64,000 nucleotides of DNA from Solibacillus sp. FSL R7-0682 (GTDB lineage: Bacteria; Bacillota; Bacilli; Bacillales_A; Planococcaceae): the NCBI RefSeq assembly GCF_038005985.1, contig NZ_JBBOUI010000001.1, forward strand, positions 1,818,001-1,882,000, written 5' to 3'. Positions 53,053-61,584 of the stretch are shown piece after piece; position 1 is the stretch's first letter, and every line of letters begins with the position of its first letter. The notes below the pieces were generated by a model that saw nothing but the letters and a program-made list of their open reading frames with translations, ran no database searches and was not told the DNA's origin. A program made the position numbers and the translations under genes.

Positions 53053-54528
53053 ATGAGTATTCATCCGATACGTTTTTTAAGAATAATGGGGCTATTAGAT
53101 GGTCTATCACTCATTACTCTTTTATTTATTTCAATGCCATTAAAGTATTTTGTCGATTTACCGATTTTCGTGACGATAAACGGAAGTTTGCATGGTGGAA
53201 TTTTTATATTATACGTCATTGCGATTGCTATCGTTCAGCTTCGTATTCAATGGAATATAAGCTGGTCAGTATTAGCCTTCATCGTAGGATTCATCCCATT
53301 TGGTAATTTTTTGTATGATATGAAGCTAAAAAAAATGCAACCGAATTTACACGTAAAGCCATTTCCTAAACATTGGCTCGTCTATGCAATCATTTTTTTC
53401 TCGTTTTTTGACTTATTCGTCCAGCTTCCAATTATGAGTACATATGCGCTTTCAGTTGGAGCTACTACATTTATAGCAGGAATTGTCGTTGGTTTGTATT
53501 CATTTACAAACACGTTCGGCAATATTCTTTCAGGTGTTTTTACGGATAAAATTGGCGCCTTCCGAATGCTCGTCTTCGGTTTAACTGCCTCTGCCATCTC
53601 CTTATTAGGCTATCAAATCGTTGATAATCCAACGACATTGTTACTCATTCGCTGTATACATGGTTTTAGTAGCGGCTTTATTACACCGGCAGCCTTTACG
53701 TTGTTAGCGAATATGCGAAGAGCAAATGAGCAGGGGAGCGGTAGTGCGGTGACAGGTTCCTTTGTAGGGATTGCTGCCATTGTTGGACCAGCAACGAGCG
53801 GGATATTAGCTAGTAAAATATCTGTTCCAAATGTGTTAAGTATCGTTGCGATTTATGGCGTACTTTTATTACTAGGTTTATTTTTCATACTACGAAAATC
53901 TTCATTGCCAAAAAAGGAAAGTACAGAGCAAAAGCAGCTATTTAAATGGAATACGGGGCTAATAAAAGCCTATGGTGGTGCATTCTTTTTAATGTTTTCA
54001 CAGGGCGTATTAGCGTACCTTCTACCGATTCACGTCGAGGCGTTGGGCTATAGCTCACGGATGTCAGGTACATTACTTAGTGTGTTCGGCATTGTCGCTG
54101 TTTTAATTTTCATTTTACCTACGAATCGAGTATTTGATTATTTAAATTCGAAATATGCGTTGTTAATCGGGGTAGGGCTGTTAGGAGTTAGTCAAATGGC
54201 TATTGGTCAAGCATCTGAGACGATCTGGCTTTATGGTGCATTAGCGATGTACGGAGTCGGATTTGCATTCTTCTTTCCGTCGATCAACAAAATATTAATC
54301 GAATCGACTGTAAAGGAGACGCGCGGAAAAGCGTATGGCTATTTTTATGCGTTCTTCTCATTAGGTGTCGTCGCAGGATCCTCAATACTTGGCACGTTGA
54401 ATTTAGTCGGAACGCCAGGTTTTATGTTTACAGCTTTTGTATTGTTAAGCTTTTGTATCGTCATAGTAGTATCGATATTCAGAGCAAAAGACCAATTGAT
54501 CATGGTAAGTCAAGATATACAAGAATAA
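53053..54528 (+). CDS. DUF3817-MFS fusion transporter
   Basis: A 491-residue membrane protein with two parts. Residues 1-95 match the DUF3817 family of small integral membrane proteins (RFLRIMGLLDGLSLITLLFI, MPLKYF, GSLHGGIFILYVIAI). Residues 105-485 form a complete MFS transporter (GIVVGLYSFTNTFGNILSGV, FTDKIGAFRML, IRCIHGFSSGFITPAAF, KETRGKAYGYFYAFFSLG). Both are in one continuous frame without stop, so this is a real fusion, about 15 membrane segments in total. ATG at 53053 directly follows GGAGGGGAAA; the GTG at 53035 lacks a site. Substrate unknown. Confidence 0.87.
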   Translation: MSIHPIRFLRIMGLLDGLSLITLLFISMPLKYFVDLPIFVTINGSLHGGIFILYVIAIAIVQLRIQWNISWSVLAFIVGFIPFGNFLYDMKLKKMQPNLHVKPFPKHWLVYAIIFFSFFDLFVQLPIMSTYALSVGATTFIAGIVVGLYSFTNTFGNILSGVFTDKIGAFRMLVFGLTASAISLLGYQIVDNPTTLLLIRCIHGFSSGFITPAAFTLLANMRRANEQGSGSAVTGSFVGIAAIVGPATSGILASKISVPNVLSIVAIYGVLLLLGLFFILRKSSLPKKESTEQKQLFKWNTGLIKAYGGAFFLMFSQGVLAYLLPIHVEALGYSSRMSGTLLSVFGIVAVLIFILPTNRVFDYLNSKYALLIGVGLLGVSQMAIGQASETIWLYGALAMYGVGFAFFFPSINKILIESTVKETRGKAYGYFYAFFSLGVVAGSSILGTLNLVGTPGFMFTAFVLLSFCIVIVVSIFRAKDQLIMVSQDIQE

Positions 54529-54538
54529 CAATATGTAT

Positions 54539-54577
54539 CACCATTTTTCTCATGCCGAGAGAAATGGTGTTTTTTTG
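54539..54577 (+). terminator. Intrinsic terminator after the fusion transporter
   Basis: CACCATTTTTCTC pairs with GAGAGAAATGGTG and is followed by seven T residues. Sequence 54578-54789 shows no gene. Confidence 0.85.
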
Positions 54578-54789
54578 GTTCTATAATATTTATTGGGGTA
54601 TCTATTCAATTTGTGCAAAAAAAAGAACAAGATCATCCTTTTTTATATCCTTGAATTGTCGAGAAACAAGTAATGGAAATCAACGGACTTGTTTAGAAAA
54701 AACAAAAAGGTAGTGCCGATTGATGAATCATTATGACATTACCCTAACATCTAACTTAGAACCGTTTTTTTGTAAAATCTCTTGAATAA

Positions 54790-54846
54790 GAAAAATAAAA
54801 AACAGATAGAACGGTATCAATAAATAATACTTGATCTATCTGTTTA
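54790..54846 (-). terminator. Terminator of the flavin oxidoreductase gene
   Basis: On the reverse strand AAACAGATAGA pairs with TCTATCTGTTT and runs into TTTTTATTTTT. It lies 84 bases past the stop. Confidence 0.75.
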
Positions 54847-54929
54847 ATTGTTGCAATCATTATCAAACCAATTACGAAACGGATAATAAATTTAGGTCAG
54901 TTCGTCATAGGAATGCCTTTTTAAAAAAA

Positions 54930-56024
54930 TTATTTTACGCCTGGCACCCAACCAACATTACGTTTCATCCTGTCCATTAGTGGCTCTGGAATGTGATTAT
55001 CCCGACTCATATCCATTTCAGTAATAACTCGTTCACCAGCTGCTACTTTTTCTACCCAGTGAGGTTCAATTAATAGCTCACGACCAAGAGCAAGTAAATC
55101 AGCACCTGTTTCCATCGCTTCTTTCGCATCTTCTGGTGAATAAATTGAACCAACACCGATAAACGGTACACGACCATCGATTACGCGTTTTAAAATTTTA
55201 ATCCGATTTTCTTTTTTACCGCTATAACGACGCGCTTCTGAACGGAAATCCCCTAATGAAATGTGTAAGTAATCTAGTTTATCATCTGCTAAACAATCTA
55301 TAAGTTGAATCGTTTCATCTAGAGTAATCCCGTCTTCTTCAGGCTCTTCTGGGCTAAAACGATAACCAATAATAAATTGATCATTAGCATATTGCGCTTT
55401 TACACGGTTTACACAATCGATAATTTCTAATAAGAATGTCATACGTTTTTCAACAGAGCCACCGTAACGATCTGTACGTTTATTTGTAAAGCCTGAGAAG
55501 AATTGTTGTAATAAATACGTATTGGCACCGTGAATTTCCACACCATCAAATCCTGCTTCAATTGCTCGACGTGTCGTTTCACCAAATGCTACGACAATTT
55601 CCTCAATTTCTTCAACCGTTAATGCACGGGCCACACCGCCATCTGCTGCAACGGTTTCACTTGCACTTACGACATCGCCATTTGGCACAAGGTCACGTAC
55701 TGCTTGGCGTCCACCATGATAGATTTGTAAAATTGCTTTGGCGCCACCGTCATGAATCGCATTCGCAATACGTTTTAAGCTCGGAATGTATTCATCGCTA
55801 TGCGCTGAGATTTGACCTGGGAATCCTTTTCCATTAGGGATCACGTAAGCACATGCTGTAATCACCGCACCGACACCATATGAGCGCTCACGGTAATATG
55901 TAATTTCCGCATCTGATACTGTATCATCAGTATTTGCTGAGTAAGTTGTCATCGGCGCCATTACGTAACGATTGCGAATTGTGACACCGTTATTAAAAGT
56001 AAATTGTGTAAAAAAATTTGTCAT
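54930..56024 (-). CDS. NADH:flavin oxidoreductase, YqiG/old yellow enzyme family
   Basis: A 364-residue TIM-barrel FMN enzyme. FNNGVTIRNRYVMAPMTTYS at the start, the substrate-binding IHGANTYLLQQFFS (about 175-190), RTDRYGGSVEKRM, and the FMN phosphate site GVGSIYSPEDA, LALGREL (about 300-330). It resembles B. subtilis YqiG-like reductases, which reduce activated alkenes; the natural substrate is unknown. I start at 56024, where AAGGAGTG precedes the ATG; the 17 extra residues to 56075 lack a site. Single gene. Confidence 0.9.
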   Translation of the reverse strand: MTNFFTQFTFNNGVTIRNRYVMAPMTTYSANTDDTVSDAEITYYRERSYGVGAVITACAYVIPNGKGFPGQISAHSDEYIPSLKRIANAIHDGGAKAILQIYHGGRQAVRDLVPNGDVVSASETVAADGGVARALTVEEIEEIVVAFGETTRRAIEAGFDGVEIHGANTYLLQQFFSGFTNKRTDRYGGSVEKRMTFLLEIIDCVNRVKAQYANDQFIIGYRFSPEEPEEDGITLDETIQLIDCLADDKLDYLHISLGDFRSEARRYSGKKENRIKILKRVIDGRVPFIGVGSIYSPEDAKEAMETGADLLALGRELLIEPHWVEKVAAGERVITEMDMSRDNHIPEPLMDRMKRNVGWVPGVK

Positions 56025-56420
56025 GTTATTCACTCCTTCTAAAAATAGAGTAAAATTATCGGATTTAAAAGTCAAAGATCATGCATTACTACTATTTTCC
56101 GAATCATAATGAAAAGAGCAGTAGAAAGGATAACTGTATAAAGATTGCACGGCTTGCGGATTGGAGGTAAAGGGGAATAAAGTGCGGTCGAACTAGGTGT
56201 TAGAATATCAATCAGATGCTTGGTCAGTAATGTGGATTTTTTCATCTTTTGTGCAATGCTATTTCACCGAACTTTTTGTAAGTCAAGAATAATCCTAACT
56301 TTTTGCTCTTTTTTGAATATTATTATATTAATAAGATAATAAAATATTATGATTTATACTATTGACGATTTAAATTTAACTTGATATTATTCTCCTATTG
56401 TTTTTAAAAGAAAAGATATA
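56025..56420. other. Gene-free region before the guanine riboswitch
   Basis: Divergent intergenic sequence of about 400 bases. Very AT-rich from 56300 on, where the riboswitch transcript's promoter should lie. No gene seen. Confidence 0.4.
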
Positions 56421-56487
56421 CCTTGTATAAATTCAAGAAGACGGCTTGAAAGTTTCTACCAGCTACCGATAATAGCTGACTACAAGG
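56421..56487 (+). promoter_or_regulatory. Guanine-type purine riboswitch
   Basis: CCTTGTA (P1) pairs with TACAAGG. TTCAAG/CTTGAA forms P2, AGTTTCTACC is the conserved J2/3 core, and AGCTACCGATAATAGCT forms P3. The specificity base in GACTAC is C, which in this class indicates guanine or hypoxanthine, not adenine. A terminator and a PbuG-like permease follow. Confidence 0.95.
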
Positions 56488-56526
56488 AATGGGAAATTAA
56501 TGATATATTTTTATTCCATTTTGTAG

Positions 56527-56563
56527 AAAAGCTTTGGCCGATTATTGGTCAAAGCTTTTTTTG
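56527..56563 (+). terminator. Riboswitch-controlled terminator
   Basis: AAAAGCTTTGGCC pairs with GGTCAAAGCTTTT and is followed by T residues, 90 bases before the permease start. Confidence 0.88.
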
Positions 56564-56652
56564 TATTCTCGGATAATAAATGAATTATTTCTAAAATGAC
56601 AGTTAAACTCATTCCCGTTCAATCTTTAATCTAGCAAATAGGAGATTACAAC

Positions 56653-57948
56653 ATGAAAAACTTTTTTAAATTTGCAGAACGGGGTACTTCCTATAAAACG
56701 GAAACACTCGCAGGGATTACGACCTTCTTATCGATCGCCTATATTTTAATCGTCAATCCAATTATCCTAAGCCAATCTGGAATGGATCACGGAGCTGTAT
56801 TTACTGCAACTGCGCTTACGGCAATTATCGGCACACTGCTGATGGGCTTACTAGCGAACTTCCCAATTGCTATTGCACCGAGTATGGGATTAAACTCATT
56901 CTTTACGTTTTCAGTATGTATTGGAATGGGTATTGATTGGCAAATCACTTTAACGGGTGTTTTTGTTGCCGGTATTATTTTTATGTTATTAAGTTTATTT
57001 AAAATCCGAGAAAAGATTATTAATATCATCCCAATCGATTTAAAATATGCGATTGCTTCGGGTATTGGATTCTTTATCACTTTTATCGGGTTGAAAAATG
57101 GTGGCCTTGTGGTCGGTAATCCAGATACATTTGTGTCGATTGGCGATTTGACGTCACCGATGACACTACTTGCTATTCTAGGTCTTATTATTACGATTAT
57201 TATGTTAGTACGTGGTATTAATGGTGGTATTTTCTACGGAATGGTTATAACAACGATTGTTGGTATGATTTTCGGATTAATCGATGTGCCTGCATCGATT
57301 GTTGGCAGTATCCCGAGCATTGAACCGACATTTGGTGTTGTGTTTGGCCATTTAGATGAGATTTTTACACCAGAAATTCTAACAGTTATTTTCACGTTCT
57401 TAATTGTAGCCTTCTTTGATACAGCGGGTGCATTAATTGGACTAACGAGTCAAGCAGGCATGATGAAAGACAACAAGATTCCGAACATTGGTAAAGGCTT
57501 ACTTGCAGATTCGGCAGCGGGTGTAATTGGCGCTGTTTTAGGTACATCAACACCTGCAACAAGCGTTGAATCTTCTGCAGGTATTGCTGTCGGAGGAAAA
57601 ACCGGCTTTACATCTGTTGTAATTGCTGCTTGTTTTGTCATTGCTTTATTCTTCTCCCCACTTGTGAACGTTATTTCAGTGGAAGTGACATCAGCTGCAT
57701 TAATTATTGTAGGTGCACTCATGGCCATGGAAATCCGTCGAATCAACTGGACGAAGTTAGAAATTGTCATTCCGTCATTTTTAACAATTATTATGATGCC
57801 GCTAACTTCTAGTGTGGTCATCGGGATTGGGTTAGGTTTTGTTCTATATCCAATTTGCTTAGTCGCACAAAAGCGTTCTAAAGAAGTGCATCCCATTATG
57901 TATGTGCTTTGTTTATTATTCATTTTATACTTTGCTTTTATTGTATAA
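56653..57948 (+). CDS. pbuG: Guanine/hypoxanthine permease, NCS2/AzgA family
   Basis: A 431-residue NCS2 permease with about 12-14 helices. It opens with the AzgA-type FFKFAERGTSYKTETLAG, then TTFLSIAYILIVNP, GLLANFPIAIAPSMGLNSFF (about 62-82), FFDTAGALIGLTSQAGMM and LGTSTPATSVESSAGIAVGG (about 290-315). Transports guanine and hypoxanthine. The guanine riboswitch upstream would shut it off when guanine is abundant. AGGAG precedes the ATG. No other purine genes nearby. Confidence 0.93.
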   Translation: MKNFFKFAERGTSYKTETLAGITTFLSIAYILIVNPIILSQSGMDHGAVFTATALTAIIGTLLMGLLANFPIAIAPSMGLNSFFTFSVCIGMGIDWQITLTGVFVAGIIFMLLSLFKIREKIINIIPIDLKYAIASGIGFFITFIGLKNGGLVVGNPDTFVSIGDLTSPMTLLAILGLIITIIMLVRGINGGIFYGMVITTIVGMIFGLIDVPASIVGSIPSIEPTFGVVFGHLDEIFTPEILTVIFTFLIVAFFDTAGALIGLTSQAGMMKDNKIPNIGKGLLADSAAGVIGAVLGTSTPATSVESSAGIAVGGKTGFTSVVIAACFVIALFFSPLVNVISVEVTSAALIIVGALMAMEIRRINWTKLEIVIPSFLTIIMMPLTSSVVIGIGLGFVLYPICLVAQKRSKEVHPIMYVLCLLFILYFAFIV

Positions 57949-58160
57949 GAAAGAGAGCAACACTAGTAGGGACATACATTCATTCTCTTTAAGTAATGAA
58001 ATTTTGGGGTTAAACTATATAAGGCATAGTATACAATTAGAAATTATAAGGATAGATGAGCTTGAAGGAATTCGCTCTATCTATCCTCTTTTTGTTCTAA
58101 AAATATTCCCAATTTTCACAAAAACTAATAACTTCTTTCAATGCTTCTTACTAAAATAAA

Positions 58161-58439
58161 AGGTCCAAGTCAGTTGAAGAATATAGTTTATTGAATATAA
58201 GGTATCTTGATCCCTTTAAAAAGATGAGTGGTTTTTCTCCTAAGCCATTGCTAATGATAAATGGCGACCAAGATAATGATTCACATTATTTTTATTCATT
58301 AGAACTATACAAAAAATTATTACCGTTGTATGCTGAAAAACCTAATTATTTAAAACTTAGTATGCCTTTCATTAATCATCAATTTAATTATGATATGAAA
58401 CAAGAAGCGTGTGAATGGTTAGAAAAACATCTGGGTTAA
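58161..58439 (+). pseudogene. C-terminal fragment of an alpha/beta hydrolase
   Basis: The frame reads KSVEEYSLLNIRYLDPFKKM, then KPLLMINGDQDNDSHYF, then LLPLYAEKPNYLKLS, INHQFNYDMKQEACEWLEKHL, ending at TAA. This matches the end of small alpha/beta hydrolases, with the catalytic Asp region (NGDQD) and the His (NHQF). The N-terminal part with the nucleophile is missing, and there is no start signal. The next 100 bases hold an unrelated in-frame tail (KGNSKEFIKFTKYYF...) without a start; I cannot assign it. Confidence 0.72.
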
Positions 58440-58644
58440 TCAATTTAAAGGTAATTCTAAGGAATTTATAAAGTTCACAAAATACTATTTTAATTTAAAT
58501 GACGATTCAGTATTAGAAGACTGGTTAAAAATAGATATGTAGAATTCCCCAAAGTTTCCGTGGCTGCCGCATTGCGCCATATTCTTTAATCACCTTCTAT
58601 GGAAGTGTATAGGTCATTTTAGTATTTGAAGTCAGTTTAATGGA

Positions 58645-58687
58645 AGAAAAAAACAAAGGAGCATAATGATCTCATGCTCCTTTGTTT
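58645..58687 (-). terminator. Terminator of the yidC2 gene
   Basis: AAACAAAGGAGCAT pairs with ATGCTCCTTTGTTT; on the reverse strand a T run (TTTTTTC) follows. Confidence 0.85.
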
Positions 58688-58753
58688 ATAATTGAATGAA
58701 GGTTTTTCTTTTAAGACTAAACTTGCAATTTTAGTTCTTTCTTTCTTAATGAA

Positions 58754-59530
58754 TTATCCTTTCGTATTGGGTTGCACAATTTGTATTGGATATAACCTTC
58801 TGCCCAAGATAGTTTGAATAATAAGGCATAATCCTCCGACCGACCAATACAACGGCAGTGCTGCGGGAGCATTACTAGAAAAAATCACAATCATTAACGG
58901 TGACAGTAATCCTATAAACTTCATTTGTTTTTGCTGCTCGATTGTCATATTAGATTGCGAAACTTTAAATTGAACAAAATATAATATTCCTGCGATTGCC
59001 GTAACAAATAAATCAGGCTGCCCTAGACTAAACCATAAAAATGAGTGGGAAGCAATTTCTTCTGAACTCGTAATGGCGTAGTATAATCCCATTAGGACAG
59101 GCATTTGAATAATAAGCGGCAGACATCCGATATTTAAAGGGTTGATTTCATGCTTTTGATACAATGTCAACATTTCCCTCTGTATCTTTTGCTTCTCTTC
59201 AGGATTTACAGCTTCTTTAAGTTTCCGCTGTATTTCATCTATTTCCGGCTTTGCAACCGCCATCTTTGCTCTCATCTCCTGCTGACTCTTCTGTTGTTTT
59301 AACATAAAAGGCATGATGATCAGTCGAATAAGGATGGTAACAATTATGATAGCAAAACCATAGTTGTCACCCAATACACTAGCAAGTCCGTCTAAACTGC
59401 TTATGAATGGATTGACTAAAATTTTATGAAAAGTACTATCTCCATTATTTTGTTGTAATTGGCAGCCTGATAACAATAATCCACTCAATGCAATACCCAC
59501 ATATAAAAATACGTTTTTTAATTTGTACAC
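58754..59530 (-). CDS. Membrane protein insertase, YidC2/OxaA type lipoprotein
   Basis: A 258-residue YidC/Oxa1 insertase. A lipobox LLSGC gives lipidated Cys at about residue 23. It has five membrane segments in the mature part, with a positive cytoplasmic loop KQQKSQQEMRAKMAVAKPEI, QREMLTLYQKHEINPLNIGC, and LPLIIQMPVLMGLYYAI (about 137-153). The conserved Arg of the hydrophilic groove is visible in ILIRLIIMPF. The GTG start at 59530 has AGGAGG upstream, and this site can be masked by pairing with the end of the preceding leader frame (see the hairpin at 59530-59575). The arrangement equals the mifM-yidC2 pair of B. subtilis, where the second insertase is made when the first fails. Confidence 0.92.
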   Translation of the reverse strand: MYKLKNVFLYVGIALSGLLLSGCQLQQNNGDSTFHKILVNPFISSLDGLASVLGDNYGFAIIIVTILIRLIIMPFMLKQQKSQQEMRAKMAVAKPEIDEIQRKLKEAVNPEEKQKIQREMLTLYQKHEINPLNIGCLPLIIQMPVLMGLYYAITSSEEIASHSFLWFSLGQPDLFVTAIAGILYFVQFKVSQSNMTIEQQKQMKFIGLLSPLMIVIFSSNAPAALPLYWSVGGLCLIIQTILGRRLYPIQIVQPNTKG

Positions 59531-59575
59531 TCTTATCCTCCTAATAATGAAATTTAAATGGTAGGAAGAATAGAG
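59530..59575 (-). promoter_or_regulatory. Shine-Dalgarno-masking hairpin of yidC2
   Basis: On the reverse strand CTCTATTCTTCCTA (59575 to 59562) pairs with TAGGAGGATAAGAG (59543 to 59530), 12 of 14 positions including one G-U, across an 18-base loop. The right arm holds the AGGAGG and reaches the GTG start; the left arm is the last sense codons of the leader peptide. A ribosome halted just before it would free the site. Confidence 0.82.
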
Positions 59576-59838
59576 ATGTCAGCATCCTCATCAGAGTATT
59601 CGTATCTTTTGGTTGATCTTTGCAGCCAAACAATAACAGGGGATATAATAAAAATCTTTTTTTTCACTGCTATTTGTGTTAATGACTTAACTTGATCATA
59701 GATCGGATAATTTATATCAAAATATGTAAAATATCTGTTCGATAATAGAATATAGACGAGAGCAAAGTTTAATAAAAAACTGGAATAGATCGTAACCGTG
59801 ACTGGTACATTCGTAAATTCGAGTAATAGATCTAACAA
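59554..59838 (-). CDS. MifM-like arrest-peptide leader of yidC2
   Basis: A 94-residue membrane peptide (B. subtilis MifM has 95). I start at the TTG at 59838 because GAGGTGA lies five bases upstream; the frame opens further back to 59904 without a site. Residues about 13-33 form a membrane helix. The C-terminal part reads SPVIVWLQRSTKRYEYSDED, then ADISILPTI. Trp71 and the acidic cluster at 83-87 (DEDAD) are spaced as the Trp and acidic cluster of the MifM arrest region. The codons after DEDAD form the left arm of the hairpin masking the yidC2 ribosome site. The Arg and Ile important in MifM are not conserved, so identity is by layout. Confidence 0.78.
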   Translation of the reverse strand: MLDLLLEFTNVPVTVTIYSSFLLNFALVYILLSNRYFTYFDINYPIYDQVKSLTQIAVKKKIFIISPVIVWLQRSTKRYEYSDEDADISILPTI

Positions 59839-59964
59839 TGAAATCACCTCAATAAAAAATCCAGATAATCTTATTACGTTTGGCAGTAAGAAAAGTTTCT
59901 GCATCCAATACTGTTTATGGGAAAATGATGCTGCTTTTCGAGTTGTATAAGTATATCGGTTTTT

Positions 59965-60138
59965 AAGAATAAAGAGAAATTACTAAAAGACTTGAGTGAG
60001 AGAACCGGAAGAAGTATCTTACACGAATTAGACGATAAAGATTTAAACTTATTAATTAATTATATAAATGATGTAACATCTACTGAAAATAATATAGTAG
60101 AAATAGATAGATGGTCAATTTGCAAAGAAGTTAAATAA
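59965..60138 (+). pseudogene. Short open-frame remnant, no start
   Basis: A continuous frame of about 57 codons (KNKEKLLKDLSERTGRSILH, ELDDKDLNLLINYIND, ends CKEVK and stop) has protein-like composition and helical pattern but no ATG/TTG with a ribosome site. It looks like the C-terminal end of a small helical protein. Family unknown. Bases 60139-60311 hold nothing else. Confidence 0.35.
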
Positions 60139-60311
60139 TAAAGACGGTTTAATAATGATTTGAATACACCACTTAAATCAACGGTAATCTAAGAATGATT
60201 ATGCCTTTAATCTTGTTTCTTGAGGGTATGGAATTTATGTTAAAATTTAGGTGAATTATAAAGGGTTGCAGATATACTAATGACAAAGTTAGTGGGAGAG
60301 GGATTAAAAGT

Positions 60312-61229
60312 ATGATTGAATTATCTTTTAATGAGTTAGAGAAGAAGGTCAAAAAGATTAAAATTGAAGCTTATGTCATTTATAAAGGAAATACACGAAT
60401 CTTTGAATATTTAAAGAATAAAAAGGTCTTAGAGAAGCCTTCAAAGGTCTATTCCATTACAAAAAGTATTATATCTATATTAATTGGAATTATGGTCGAT
60501 AAAGGGCTAATAAAAAATATTCACGAACCGATTCATCACTACTTTCCAGAAATATTAAAATTTAATAACCCAATGAAGGAGGAAATTACACTATTTCATT
60601 TGTTAACTATGACATCGGGAATACAAGTAGGAAATTTCCAATCTTCAAAAAACTGGATAAAGTTCATATTAGATCAACCAATGATACATAAACCGGGTAC
60701 AACCTTTCAATATCATAATGGTAACTCTCATTTATTAAGCGCAATTATCCAAAAAATTTCTGGGACTTCAACCGAATCATTTGCCAAGAAGTATTTATTT
60801 CATCCATTAGGGATCAATCAATACATTTGGGTAAAGGACCCGCAAGGAATTCACGGAGGCGGCTTTAGTATTTCATTAAATGTAGAGGACTTAGTAAAGC
60901 TTGGATTATTATTTTTAAACAAAGGGCAATATAATTCAAAGCAGTTGATTTCATCTGAATTTCTCCAACAAATGATAAAACCGTACAAACAAGTTGATAT
61001 CACTATTGAAGGAACACGTGGTTATGGTTACCAGTTATGGACCTATGAAAGTACTAAGTATAACAAACAATTGGAATATTACTATGCTAGTGGGTTATAC
61101 GGACAATATATATTTATTGTACCGAAGTTAAACATAATGGCTGTAGTAAAAAGCCATTTACAATATGATCAGCAATCTGCACCTAGACTCTTTTTCGAAG
61201 AACTTTTAGGTAGTTGGATGGATGAGTAA
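60312..61229 (+). CDS. Serine hydrolase of the class C beta-lactamase family
   Basis: A 305-residue protein of the beta-lactamase/D-peptidase fold. The nucleophile motif SxxK is in YSITKSIISILIG (Ser-Ile-Thr-Lys, about 47-50). The second motif Tyr-x-Asn is YHNGNSHLL (about 137), and the third motif region is YYASGLYGQYIF (about 258). There is no signal peptide, so it should be cytoplasmic, more likely an esterase or peptidase than a lactamase. Start preceded by GGGAGAGGG. Single gene with terminator. Confidence 0.87.
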   Translation: MIELSFNELEKKVKKIKIEAYVIYKGNTRIFEYLKNKKVLEKPSKVYSITKSIISILIGIMVDKGLIKNIHEPIHHYFPEILKFNNPMKEEITLFHLLTMTSGIQVGNFQSSKNWIKFILDQPMIHKPGTTFQYHNGNSHLLSAIIQKISGTSTESFAKKYLFHPLGINQYIWVKDPQGIHGGGFSISLNVEDLVKLGLLFLNKGQYNSKQLISSEFLQQMIKPYKQVDITIEGTRGYGYQLWTYESTKYNKQLEYYYASGLYGQYIFIVPKLNIMAVVKSHLQYDQQSAPRLFFEELLGSWMDE

Positions 61230-61317
61230 TCCATTTATACAAATCCAAAAGGGTATAACTCTCGTAGTCGAACAAAATATTAAATTTGTAATTAATAATT
61301 TTTAAACATCTGGTGCA

Positions 61318-61355
61318 AGAGTTGCTGTATAAACATGACATAGCAACTCTTTTTA
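61318..61355 (+). terminator. Intrinsic terminator after the serine hydrolase gene
   Basis: AGAGTTGCT pairs with AGCAACTCT and is followed by TTTTATT. Confidence 0.82.
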
Positions 61356-61584
61356 TTATTGTATTAGCTCTTATTGAATTACCCGGAGTAGAAAATATAA
61401 AAGAGGGATATGTTGTTTTATGTAGAAATAGAATTATTTGTGGCTATTGATTTTTTATAGCCGAAACTTACGGAAGGGGTGACATATTGAAAATGAAAGA
61501 AATTCAAAATAGCATGCTAATTAGAGGAATTACTTCTTAACAAAGATTTAATCCTCTCAAAGGCAATGGGAGGAAACATAAAAG
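61356..61584. other. Intergenic region with a possible 15-codon leader frame
   Basis: GGAAGGGGTGACATATTGAAA precedes ATGAAAGAAATTCAAAATAG (61494), which encodes only MKEIQNSMLIRGITS before a stop. It may be a leader frame or chance; no regulatory hairpin was clear. Confidence 0.3.
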
